Below, one piece after another: positions 24,670-34,819 of a DNA stretch of 64,000 nt (position 1 is its first letter; each line of letters opens with the position of its first letter). Where the stretch lies: the NCBI RefSeq assembly GCF_047948215.1, contig NC_134455.1:72565689-72629688 (forward strand), written 5' to 3'. The stretch comes from Lycorma delicatula (taxonomy: Eukaryota; Arthropoda; Insecta; Hemiptera; Fulgoridae). A model generated the notes under the pieces. The model was not told the DNA's origin. It saw only the letters and a list, made by a program, of their open reading frames with translations, and searched no databases. The translations under genes and the position numbers were made by a program.

Positions 24670-25259
24670 AATTTATTTTTTTTTTTGGTTTCTTTAATCC
24701 TTTTTGTGTTTTAAATAATTGATTTGTTTATTTTGTAGGTTTGTTTTATATTTTTTTATTTCTATTTCTTATTTTTTTATAATTGATAGGGTATCATATA
24801 TTTTATTGTTGTTTAAGTATTTGAATTTTTATTGTTGTTTTACTTTCTGTTTATTTATACGATTATTTAGACTTATTGTCTAAGGCTTACATTTTTTGTT
24901 ATTTTTTTATTTTTGGATTTTATTGTTATTGATTTTTTTTATTTCTATTTTTTTTTTTTTTTGAGTGTAAATTAATCCCTTTATTTTTATTAATTTTTGG
25001 ATGGGGGTATCAGCCTGAGCGTTTAAGTGCGGGATTTTTTACATTTTTTATACTCTTTTTGGTTCTTTTCCTCTTTTATTCAGAATTTTTTATTTAAATA
25101 GTTTTTATGGTTATTTTAATTATTTATTTTTTGATTTTTTATTGAGTAATTATTTTATGTTTATTATTTTATTTTATTTTTTGATCAGGTTTCCTTTATT
25201 TGGGTTTCATTTATGGTTACCTAGGGCTCATGTGGGGGCACCTACTTCAGTAGGTATAG
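24663..25259 (+). pseudogene. nad4: NADH dehydrogenase subunit 4, NUMT copy, 5' part only
   Basis: From ATG 24663 the frame, read with TGA as Trp, gives MLKFIFFFGFFNPF and later [20 protein letters not shown] and LSAGF, a hallmark of nad4. There is an in-frame TAA at 24780-24782. Near 25080 a single-base shift is needed, after which FPLFGFHLWLPxAHVGAPTS is read, the conserved core of nad4 (usual form FHxWLPxAHVEAP). The sequence ends near 25259, roughly 200 codons into a protein of about 440, so more than half the gene is missing. The frameshift and stop show decay after transfer to the nucleus. Confidence 0.92.
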
Positions 25260-25399
25260 ATCCATGAGTAGATCGATGTGAGTAGAACGCGTATTGCAGG
25301 TCCAATTTTATTTTAAAACACAGTTAATAGTAATTTTTATTGGGTTATTTTAACAAATTTCATTAGTCAGTAAACAAAAGTTAAATATTAATCACGGTT

Positions 25400-25695
25400 G
25401 GTAAAAGAAAATGCCGCCACAGCGCACACAGCTCCAATAACGTCTTTACGACATGTCTTTGGTGAACAAATCATTTCGAGGGGTTTGTGACCCAGATTAC
25501 TTTCTGTGGAGTATAGCGAAACAAGCAGTGTATCGCAACAGATTACGCACGATTGACGAACTAAAATCCGCAATCACGGCATACGTAATAGATATATCAT
25601 TACATCAGCTAAACTATTTGAAAAAAAAACTGAAAAATATGCATTATTGTATTATGCATATGTATTGGAGGAGGTTATTTTCGACACCTTTATAA
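25400..25695 (+). pseudogene. Tc1/mariner-type transposase, C-terminal part, right of the mitochondrial insert
   Basis: One frame gives ATAHTAPITSLRHVFGEQII and SRG, matching the second catalytic block (QDGATAHTA...LRxxFxxxLISRxG). After a frameshift near 25485, DPDYFLWSIAKQAVYRNRLR and TIDELKSAI follow, the third catalytic block and C-terminal helix (usual form SPDLTPxDYFLWGxxKxxVYxxxPxTxxxLK). The family is consistent with the N-terminal part at 23765-24090, and orientation is the same, so both are probably halves of one copy. The segment holding the first catalytic Asp is missing, so the mitochondrial insertion was accompanied or followed by a deletion. The 80-codon ORF at 25453 covers part of this remnant. 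Confidence 0.75.
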
Positions 25696-26689
25696 ACTGT
25701 TCCAGTAATTGTAATATCCGTTTCTATAAAATATTGTAGTAAAAATATAAAGTAATAAATTAAGAAAGTGTCGTCATTAAACTTCCACAATTCCAGTTTA
25801 CAGCAACTTTCCGAACACGCTGTAGTTGTAATAAATTAATAAAAATATTAGGTTCCAATAGTAACAGCTTCTGTAATTCGTGATATGATATTAATATTAT
25901 GATATTTAACGTAGACTGTAGATGTAAGACTGTCTTTCAACTGTAGATAATGGTTAAAGTTGGTTTAATCTATATTTTAAGTCATAATAAAAAGCAAAAA
26001 GGCTTTTGATTTAATGGCTTTGTTTTTTAATTTCAATATTAGTCGATAATCTGAATTTTACCGTTTATACATTTTAGAGAAGTATGCGCGAACGACAAGA
26101 CGTATTTAAAGATCATAGGAACAAACTTCATTTAAATAGAAATTGTAATTTCCGTAGCTGAAGAAACTTCAGAAATATCTTCAATTTGAAGTTATTACCA
26201 TTCGGCTGTCCATCAAAAACAAATTTTTGCTATTTAGTCTCCCAGACAATATATAGAAAAATAATTTAATAAAAAAATCATAAAAAATTTATTCACCTGG
26301 CCAGCAAAAAAGATGTATTTTCTCAATATCTTTCGGTTTTTCTCAAACCATCATCAAGAGATTAAAAATATTATGTCAGAAATTAAAATGAGAATACTGT
26401 CATGAATGTATAAATGTCAAAAAAATATTCTTGACAGAGTGTACTGTTATTGTTTATTATTAAAATATCAGCGTATGTTTAAGAGATTTAAATAATTTAA
26501 TGTTCCATTTATTTCTTAATCGGCTCCAATTTAGTGTATGAGAATGAAAGGTTACTTTATTCTTATAATTAGACGAATAAAAATTTATTATTATTTTATT
26601 GTTGTTATTGTATCCTTATTTATTTTAAAACTTTTTTTTTACAATCAGAGGTAAATAATTATTCATAAATCAATACATTTAAATTAAAA
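25696..26689. other. AT-rich non-coding DNA
   Basis: No recognisable gene, RNA or element end. Confidence 0.5.
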
Positions 26690-27110
26690 AAAAGTAAAAA
26701 AAAAACGAAATTAAGTCGGATTCGAACCGATGTATCTTCCCCATATAAGATCCAAATATTTCATTAATTAAAATTTTATTGAGCTATAACTCTGGGATCA
26801 ATGAAAAATGAGGGCTTATTACTGCAGTTAAGAAAAAGGCCAAAATCCATATTTTTTCGTTTTGATCTTTTTTGGACGCTTTTGGTCCAGTCGATTGCAA
26901 TCAAACTGGGAGGTGCACAACTAGATGTTACAACTGTCCTAAATCCAAAAGTTCAACATACTACGGCTTGTCGTTTTTAGTTATGCGAGATAGATGCGTA
27001 CAATACGTACAGACGTCAATATGAACTAATAAAAATCTCAATAAACTAATCATAATGGATTCAGGTATGGTCAAAATGGAAATTTTACAAGTAAGTAAAA
27101 AAAAACATGA
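26690..27110 (+). repeat. Dispersed repeat family C, copy 1
   Basis: This segment matches 61975-62440 in reverse orientation over roughly 400 bp. Shared blocks include GGTTCGAAC-like sequence at one end, ATTAATTAAAATxTTATTxxGCTATAACTCTGG, GCACAACTAGATGTTACAAC, a GTCCTAAATCCAAA block, GTTATGCGAGATA and GGTCAAAATGGA. No coding domain is visible. The end with GATTCGAACC resembles a polymerase III B box on the opposite strand but no A box was found. Class unknown. Confidence 0.75.
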
Positions 27111-28748
27111 AAAAATTAATTACGTATGAATTTTCATAGAAAACGTTTAAAAGTGTTTTCATGGAATTAAAGGAATTTTAAAATAAATATAAAGTTTATA
27201 AACACAAAAAAGTAAAATAAATTAAAAATTAGAAGAGTGTTCAATTATGTTGTAAGTTCAACGGGTTGCTTTTCCGCCAGAAAAAACGTCAGTATTTTTC
27301 CTTTATTTCCTAAAGGAACGTACGAAACTTTAAAATATAGGTAAACTAAACAAATAAAAATCCGTATGATGTTTGAATTTAGTTTAAAGGAATCTATAAA
27401 GAAAACCAAAATATAATTTTCTAGAAAACGAGATTATTAAATGTACCCTGTTGTTTCTAAGTTCTAATTTAAACTCACCCTTATGGGCTAGACGTAAAAT
27501 ATGCACGTGAAAAACTTCAAGGATGGAAACTTTAAGTAAAGGGTATATTTATAGTGCTAAATAATGGGTAATAAACAACAATAAATTGCTTAACGGTTAA
27601 TTTAAAATTTAATATACTCTTAAGGTCTTTTGCTAATAAGTAAAACATTTTAAAACAATTATAATTGAATAATTTAAAGTTTCACCCATTAAACTAACGT
27701 ATGAAAGTTCTTTTATTTGTTATTATATGCCTGTTGGATAATGACATTCCAGAATCATTGTAATAAACTTTTTTTAATAATTTAAGTAAATAATAAATTA
27801 ATGATAATACTAATACGATTTGGCACCGCACAACTACCCAGTGGCATAGTGTACTTTATTCTTTGTGCCAATATGTAGAGTAATATCACAATCTAGCATT
27901 TTGGATTTGCGATTCAACGCAAGTTTAGCAAGAATTAAGTTCTACATCCCGTTTATCAGTAAAATAAATAAAGTATGGAAATGCATTCGTATTAAATGGT
28001 GTGTGTTTTTATTTTTAATATAAGGTTTTATATTGTTTTATTGATTATTTTGACGTTAGACAAAAAAATCGCTGGCTTCCTCTGGAGTATATATAGAATA
28101 GCTATATTAAAGGAATATTGAGATCATGTCAAAAATGGGGTATCGGGTTTTTTTCAAATCTTTACCTTTTATGGTCCAACTAGTAGATGTAGACAAAAAA
28201 TATTTATATGTGTGTACATATGTGTGTGTCGCACCGATTTTGACCTTATATCTCAGGATTGCCCGAACGATCTTCTTCAATTTTGGCTCAAATATTTCTG
28301 CGTCTGCGCCTTTACATTTTTTCAAAATTCGTTACGACGTGGGAGGATATTACGAAAAAACCAATTTCGATTTATTTATTGGCATTTTAGAGAAAACCTT
28401 TTTAAGGACTAATTAGTTACCTACAATGGATATATGTAAAAATAATCAAAACTATTCTTTTCAAAAATCTATTTCTTAAAATTGAGTTGCAAAATGAAAG
28501 CTTCATTTAAAGAATGAAGAAATGTATATCAAGAAATGTCTGCAATTTTAAAAAAAATTATAGACCCAGAACCTAAAATGCGAAATTTTTATTTTGAAAA
28601 TTTTGTTGTTTAGCCTTTATTGAAGAATGGGTTAGATTTAGAGAAAACATTATATTTAATTAATAAAAAATAAACTTTGAAGCTTCGTTAAGCTCACCTG
28701 TATATGAATTACTTTCAAAAAAATTTCTTAAAATTTAGTCTCTACCTT

Positions 28749-28798
<50 letters not shown>

Positions 28799-29540
28799 CT
28801 TATTTTTCTCCTGTAACTTTTAATTTTTTTTTTTTCAAAAATTTGTTTTGTATTTTTCATCATCATTTAAAGAGCTATTGAAATTAAAATATTTTTTGCA
28901 TCTATATTATATTACGGATCCAAAATGTGAAGCAATTTTTTACATAAAAGTTTTACTTTCTTCGATATTTTTAAACTCTCTTTTAGATTAATCCTTTTTG
29001 TTAGGGATCACTTCATTATAAAGAAATTTTCATATTTTTTACCTCACAGTAAAGAAGTCCCTAAATCAAAAAAAAATTTTTTTGTTCAAAATTTGAGAAT
29101 TTTGATGCTTAAATCATATTTTGGTAATCGATTTGACCGGCACAATACTGTGCCAGCTGCTGTTTTCAGACTGCAAATTAAATAAAATTAAAAAAAAGGA
29201 AGTACATTTTATCTACTCTCAGGTATGTATTCATTTTCTAAACTGATTAGAAGGTGTAATTTTTTCCTACTCACAAAAATACAACACGTACTTATTCTCC
29301 TTCGAAAGAAAGGTCATTTTTACAGTTTATTTTTCTACTGTCTATACACAGAATTCATAAATACAGACAGTAGAAACAACTACATAACAATACAAACAAC
29401 AATTACTAACACAATTAATAACTAACAATTAACTACTACACAATATTAGTAGAAAATAGCTAATTACAGAGAGTATTATTTACGACTGCGCAAATGTTCT
29501 ATTCCTATTTAGAACTTAAATATAACTGATTTAGCTGGTT
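27111..29540. other. AT-rich non-coding DNA with a repeat-like patch
   Basis: No gene is supported. 28110-28340 contains overlapping open frames and a layout (AAAAATGGGGTAT, then TGTGTGTCGCACC, then ACCTTATATCTCAGGA) resembling parts of 54020-54200 and of the minus strand at 12900-13080, so it is probably another dispersed-repeat copy. A TA array lies at about 28748-28793. Confidence 0.45.
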
Positions 29541-29696
<156 letters not shown>

Positions 29697-30267
29697 GCGC
29701 GTGTGTGTGGGGTGGTGACATAATATTCGCTCCTGTACGAGTTATGTTGCTGCTAGGTTTGACTGACATAAATATTTGTATCCATTGATTTCATATTCAG
29801 CATAAGCACTATCTAAATTTTTAACCATCCATTCTTTTTTTTACAGTTTGTAACCATTATCATCTTATCTGTAATCTAAATTTTTGTATGTTCGATTTTT
29901 TCCGGAATTATCTACAAATGAAATGCACCTGTTTTAGCAATACCTACGTGTTAAATTTATTTTAAGTAGGAATAATAAGTCTTTAAAACTTTTAGCTATG
30001 TCTGCTACTCCTTCACTTCACATATCTACTTCTGGGTTATCCCTGCTTCCCGAAAAGTACATAGTTTTGGTTATTTATCCTTTTCAGAACATATACATTC
30101 TCTCAACAACGAATGTAAAATTTCATGTAACGTTTCTTGGTTCTTTTCTACTTTAGTAATTCAGTTAGTAACAGGATGTTCCATATTTACTCTTATAAAA
30201 CTCTGTTTATGATTATTTTCTTCTACATGATGAAATATTTTAGCAACATTTTTCAGGCAACAAAAAA

Positions 30268-30309
30268 AAAAATCAAATAGAATTGTTAGCACAATTCTAT
30301 TTGATTTTT
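30268..30309. repeat. Perfect 19-bp hairpin
   Basis: AAAAATCAAATAGAATTGT (30268-30286) is followed by TAGC and its exact reverse complement (30291-30309). It could form a tight stem-loop in DNA or RNA. No element homology was recognised. Confidence 0.9.
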
Positions 30310-30372
30310 GTGTCATTATTATTATTATTTGTTTTATTAGATGAGTTTCTATATTTCCATATATATATATAA

Positions 30373-31190
30373 TGTCGCCGAATGGCTTCGGCAACACGTG
30401 GCGCTTTATAACCTTGTAGTACAGTCGAGAAGGGCTGTTGCTGTCGACGATTGGCTTTGATGTCTCATTGGAATTTATAACTTTGTGCTAGCCCTGGAAA
30501 CAGCCGTATTTGTCGTTAGCTCTGAGAAGAGCTGTTGGGTAGGGAAGCTAGTGTCCGGCGAAGTTGACTTGGCTGTAGTCGGAAAGTTGCGGCTCGTCCA
30601 TTGAAATCAGACCGGCTTCCCCTCAGCGGCAGTTGGGCCCCCACTACAGTCTGGCAGTTATGGCCGCCAGAGCTTCGCAGTGTCGGGTCAGCGTCGGTCG
30701 TCTTTCACCAGTGTGGCCGAGGCAGTTCTCTCCGAGCTATGCCACGCTGGGCTGGCTCCTGCTGCTGAGTCCGCCGGCCAGAGTGATTGAAGACCGGCGA
30801 GCTCAAGTGGGAAGGTTAGCGTCCGCGTCCAGCGGCTCCCTCGGCGGGCCAGCCAGGCCTGCTGATCCTCCGGTGAAGAAGTTGGCATCCGCCGGGAGGT
30901 TCCACGTTGAGGTGGCCAGGGAACTTCTATCTTCTTTCATCTTCTTCTTCTTCTTCTTCTTCTTCTTGGTCTTCTCCAGGTGGTGGTCGACGATGAATTA
31001 AAAATTCACTCACGTGCACGCTCTTTTATTGGAGCCTGAGAGTGTTGGGGCCGCAGCGCTACTGTGGTGGGAGAACTGCGTGGCGGGAGTGGCGCTTGTA
31101 CCAGCGCGTACGTTTATTGTGCTTCTGCTGACATCTGAACTGTTACCGTTGCCGTCCGCCAATATTACGTTCGCCATATATGTGGTAACA
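30373..31190 (+). mobile_element. GC-rich island, candidate solo LTR or other element
   Basis: An abrupt GC-rich block begins at TGTCGCCGAATGG (30373) and ends at TGTGGTAACA (31190), with AT-rich DNA outside on both sides. The TGT...ACA ends and the length of about 820 bp suit a solo LTR, and there is a TTC-rich tract at 30950-30968. However, I see no convincing target-site duplication, the flanks are TA-rich and ambiguous, and there is no primer-binding site or second copy. The overlapping 122-, 98- and 66-codon frames have high-GC, low-complexity translations and no domain. An exon or CpG-rich regulatory region of a host gene is an alternative. Confidence 0.35.
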
Positions 31191-31869
31191 AAATATATTT
31201 TTTTAATTTCAAGCGGGTGTTTCCTCTTCCACCAATATATTTTATTAAACCGTTCCAGAAAGACATTTAGAAAATTTAAACACGTAAAAAAGGTTTTTTT
31301 TCAGTTTTGACTTAGGGATCTTTTTTCATATATGTCTTCTCTTCCTATTCTGCTGGAAAAAAACCGACGTAGTACCTTTTTTTAGATCCGCGCCTTGATC
31401 GGTAAGGATTGATCCCAAAGATTTGACTATCTATAAGAAATGTCATCGTTATCAAGAATCTTACTTGTTATGCTATAATTTGTAAAAAGTAGAACAAAAG
31501 AGACAGATTTCGGTGGGTTCTTTATCCTAAAAGAAAGATTATGAATCCATCGTGTTACCGTAAAGTTTGATCTCGACACCAACAGAAAAACAATCTTGTA
31601 GCGATCTCTCAAGAACTATTAAATCTTGTAAATGATTATGAAACTTTAACGACGATAAAAATTTTAAATGAAAAATGGGTATATTATGATGTAGAAACAA
31701 AGTCTCACTCATCATAGTGATTCGGAAACAAGAGATAAATATTAAAAATTATAAAACACGAATGCCAAAAAAAAAATTACATTGCTCTCTAATGTAAGAT
31801 ACTTAATAGTACAGGGTACTAAAAGAGCATGGGGGTGACAATTTTTTATATATATATATATATTTTTTT
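31191..31869. other. AT-rich non-coding DNA
   Basis: No supported feature; ends with a short TA array at about 31846-31863. Confidence 0.5.
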
Positions 31870-32162
31870 GTTATTCTCCCGGTAACGTAAGGACTCCAAC
31901 GCGGGGGCATACATGGAAATCGATTTAGCCATTGGATCTTTTACGGTAGAACAAACAAACATATACTCTAAATACGTTATACTCCTTTCGTAAAATATTT
32001 TTCTACACTCATGTAATACATTACACTTCTTTTTACACAACTGGCCAAACAGGAGTGTAATGTATTTAAAGTGTATGTGTGTATATCGTAACTCAACTGC
32101 TGTACTGATTTAGGTGAATGATCCCGCATTGGAATCCTTACGTTACCGGAAGTGTCATAGCT
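31870..32162. mobile_element. Fold-back (long terminal inverted repeat) MITE-like element
   Basis: The left arm starts CTCCCGGTAACGTAAGGACT and continues through CCAACGCGGG, CAAACATA, CTxTAAATACxTTATACTCC. The reverse complement of the right arm repeats the same order (TTCCGGTAACGTAAGGATTC, CCAATGCGGG, ACACATACxxTTTAAATACATTACACTCC). Each arm is about 110-125 bp, with a small centre near 31990-32040. The arm sequence occurs alone at 32945-33105 and 42805-42950. No protein is encoded. The 64-codon ORF at 31846-32040 is incidental. Confidence 0.75.
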
Positions 32163-32289
32163 ACATAAGTAAAAAATACATATATGTTTAAATAAATATA
32201 AAAATTTTGAAAACTTTTACTGTATATACAAAAAAGCAATGTTTTTTTTAAACATACGTATATGGATTGGAATGCAAAGGTGGCGGGAG

Positions 32290-32700
32290 TTTCACAAATT
32301 CTCTCTTCGAATCGCAGAACCTGGACAGTGTCCCTTGCTGCTGTATGATTCTATAATCGGGCGTGTTTAAGGGTTTATTTTTTAATGACGAGTCTAAGTT
32401 GTAAGTTTTATTGATTTTTTATATTTTAAGGACGGATTTATTAGCATTCCAATCCGTTCGTACCAGCGTTCTCGAACCTATTTTTTTGGGTACGACCGCG
32501 GTAGGCTAGGCTTTTAAAACCTGTCCTCCCGTCGTAATTTCCCTTCAGACCGTTCACTGAACTCTTTTCGGTGCTAACGCTTCATAGGCTAGCAGTAATA
32601 CGCCACATCGGGGCGCTAACTTTTGGAGGGAGCAATGCGCCCCCTTCTCCGGAGGGAGTCGCAATTGCTGATTTAATTTAATTTAATTGTAAGTATTTTT
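32290..32700 (+). repeat. Dispersed repeat family R, uninterrupted copy
   Basis: Blocks here recur in order at 35570-35707 and 37169-37450: GCAGAAxCTGGACA near the left, then TTAATTTTTxATGA-like sequence, then CGTAATTTCCCTTCAGACCG with CACTGAA and TCGGTxxTA. At the second locus the two halves are separated by the RTE LINE. There is no protein homology. The repeat is moderately GC-rich compared with its surroundings. Confidence 0.5.
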
Positions 32701-32925
32701 AATAATGGATAAGGAGAAGATCTTCATCCACTTCCTTAATGGCTGCCCTTCACGGTGCATCTCTGCTGGGCTCTTTTCCGGACTCCTGTCCGTGACGTCG
32801 GGTCGCGTTGGGGGTCTTCTTTCTTCTTCATCTCCTTCCTCTTCTTCTGCAGATGACCTCTTCGTTTTCCTTTGGCCTGCACTTTCCGAGACTTGGCAGT
32901 AATCGGGATTACATACCATTAAACA
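32701..32925. other. GC-richer segment with a charged open frame, unassigned
   Basis: The minus strand has an open frame (32919-32683) whose product is rich in E, R, K and P (SAEEEEGDEEERRPPTRPDV), and the plus strand has an overlapping Ser-rich frame. I recognise no domain. Its position next to repeat sequences suggests a piece of a LINE ORF1 or low-complexity DNA; a genuine exon cannot be excluded. Confidence 0.3.
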
Positions 32926-32944
32926 TATATATACAGTACATATT

Positions 32945-33105
32945 TATTATAGTCTATGACACTTCCGGTTACGTAAGGATACCAACGCAGGGTCATACAT
33001 CTAAATTGGTTCAGCCATTGTATTGCTACAGTGGAACAAACTTACAAACATACATACATACACCTTCCGAATATATACACTCCTTTTTAGGCAGTTGTGT
33101 AAAAA
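32945..33105 (+). repeat. Single-arm copy of the fold-back repeat
   Basis: CTTCCGGTTACGTAAGGATA, CCAACGCAGGG, CATACATCTAAATTGGTTCA and GTGGAACAAAC repeat the arm of the 31870-32162 element, ending around CACTCCTTTTTAGGCAGTTG. A third solitary copy is at 42805-42950. Confidence 0.75.
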
Positions 33106-33639
33106 GGCAAAAAAAGTCACGGCCAAAAAAGGAGACCATGAAAGACACACAAATGTCATTGAAATAGAAATGTGATGGAGAGTCTTTCTTAACATCAACT
33201 ACGAATACGTATCCTATTAATATTATTAATAGGTATAATAATCACTAATATTATTATAATATAGTTATTACAATTATTAATATTATTTTTGTAATTGTAC
33301 TTGTTTACTAATTTTTTTTATTGTTAGGTACAACACTACGTTTTGTAGTGTGAAGCCGTTTCCAGGTTTTCTAACCTAACAAGTAAAAAAAATTGGTTCA
33401 TTAATAAACGTTAATGTTAATGTGAAGACATAGTATAATGTAATACAATTTTAATTATTTAAAATTTTAAAACGAAAATATTCGTGACAAATACGTCATC
33501 GAAATATTTTTTCTGATATAACATAAGTTAAGTTTGAATCAGGTTATACATTAATTTACCTACATAATTCATTAAAAGGAATAATAAAATAACCATTAAG
33601 ATTTTCTTAGAAGTTATACTCTAAGAGAGTATATAACGG

Positions 33640-33697
<58 letters not shown>

Positions 33698-34434
33698 TTA
33701 TATATATATATATATAATTAACCGTTATTCGTTTGCTGTTACAAAAAAATCATGTTAGGTATTCTAATGTTTTTCCTAGGATATTATATGGTATGATGAT
33801 TTACAATTTTAAAAATGTTATTTAAATTTTAGATACATAGGAAATTTAATAACATTTCAATATTTGTTAACTTGTTTTTATTTCTACATTATGTTCCCAT
33901 CCTATGGCACATATTTTTTTTTTTTTCATTACTAAATAGAAAATATAATTCTTGCCGACAGAAAGATTTATATTAAATTCATACCGCGCAATATGTTTCC
34001 GTCGATTAATAGCTGTGGTGGACAGCATATTTCTCTGACCACCAGCAACTTGTCTAGTCACTTAAATAATTATTCTTCATAAATAAAAAAAAAACTAAAA
34101 ACTTAACAATTATATAACGTTAGTTATAATAATGAATTAATATAATATAATTTTTTTCTTAATATTGGGATAAATCGTAGTCTAATGTCATTATATAACT
34201 ACAATTTTTCACTCACTCTTATTTTAATTCACTTTACTCTCTACTTAACTGTTACCTTTTCTTTTTTTTTTAATTTGATAGTTTGTCGCAGCAGCTGGTG
34301 ACATTTATTTTCTATGTAAATAAATGTGAGTAGTATTGCCTAATCGTTTATTTGAAGATATAAAATGTGTTTGTCTTTTTATCCCTTTTTTCCCCAATGC
34401 GTATTATATCTTAGTACTACTTTTATTATTATTA
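33106..34434. other. AT-rich non-coding DNA with a 96-bp palindrome
   Basis: Contains the TA-cored palindrome at 33633-33728 and otherwise nothing I can assign. Confidence 0.5.
33633..33728. repeat. TA-cored palindrome
   Basis: ATAACGGTTAAT at the left and ATTAACCGTTAT at the right are exact reverse complements and enclose about 70 bp of almost pure TA repeat. The whole block can fold on itself. It may be a palindromic mini-element or a TA expansion inside an older inverted repeat. Confidence 0.9.
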
Positions 34435-34800
34435 TTTTTTTTTTTTTTTGAGTTTTAGGGGCATCGACTGCTATGGCCATTAGCCAGTTCTACAACAAAA
34501 AAGAAAAAAATTCAATTTCCTCCCGGTATAAAAAACTCTAGTGACATAGTCAATACACAAAATATCTTTCCTCCCCTGAAAACAGAACTCAGGTGATCGA
34601 AGACTAGTCTTGCCAAAAAAGATCATCTAAAAAACTTGTCAACGGTTATTGAAAACCCCAAAAAAACACAACATTGCAAGGGTATAAAGGCCCTTGTCAT
34701 TTCTAAATATTTCTAGCCATTTCTTACGAAATGTAGTCAAAAACTCTCAAAACAAAACTTGTCAGTGATATAAATTAAAATACACATCAATAAAATCTAT
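34435..34800 (-). mobile_element. LINE 3' UTR fragment with poly-A tail (minus strand)
   Basis: On the minus strand the segment ends with CTAATGGCCATAGCAGTCGA, then TGCCCCTAAAACTC and an A-run (T-run 34435-34449 on the plus strand). This is the style of 3' end seen in R1/I-type LINEs. No coding domain is present, so the copy is strongly 5'-truncated. Its upstream end meets the head of the opposite-strand LINE fragment near 34800-34820. Confidence 0.55.
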
Positions 34801-34819
34801 TGATGGTCTCGTGATCCCA

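Larger units (their letters stand above)
24253..25259 (+). other. Nuclear copy of mitochondrial DNA (NUMT): trnP, trnT, nad4L, nad4
   Basis: Four mitochondrial genes lie in the ancestral arthropod order and orientation: trnP and nad4L-nad4 on the plus strand of this window, trnT on the minus strand between trnP and nad4L. nad4 uses TGA as tryptophan several times, as in the invertebrate mitochondrial code. nad4L and nad4 overlap through ATGTTAA, the classic arrangement. nad4 carries an in-frame TAA and a one-base frameshift and stops abruptly, and transposon-type nuclear DNA flanks both sides, so this is a nuclear insertion and not organelle DNA. The exact left junction is uncertain, somewhere in 24090-24252; the right one is near 25259. 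Confidence 0.92.

Noticed and set aside
23765..25695. That the mitochondrial genes belong to a real organelle contig
   Set aside because: nad4 is truncated with a stop and a frameshift, and both flanks are nuclear-type transposon sequence.
30633..31001. 122-codon ORF as a host protein
   Set aside because: It is GC-rich, overlaps open frames on the other strand, ends in a phenylalanine run from a TTC tract, and shows no domain.
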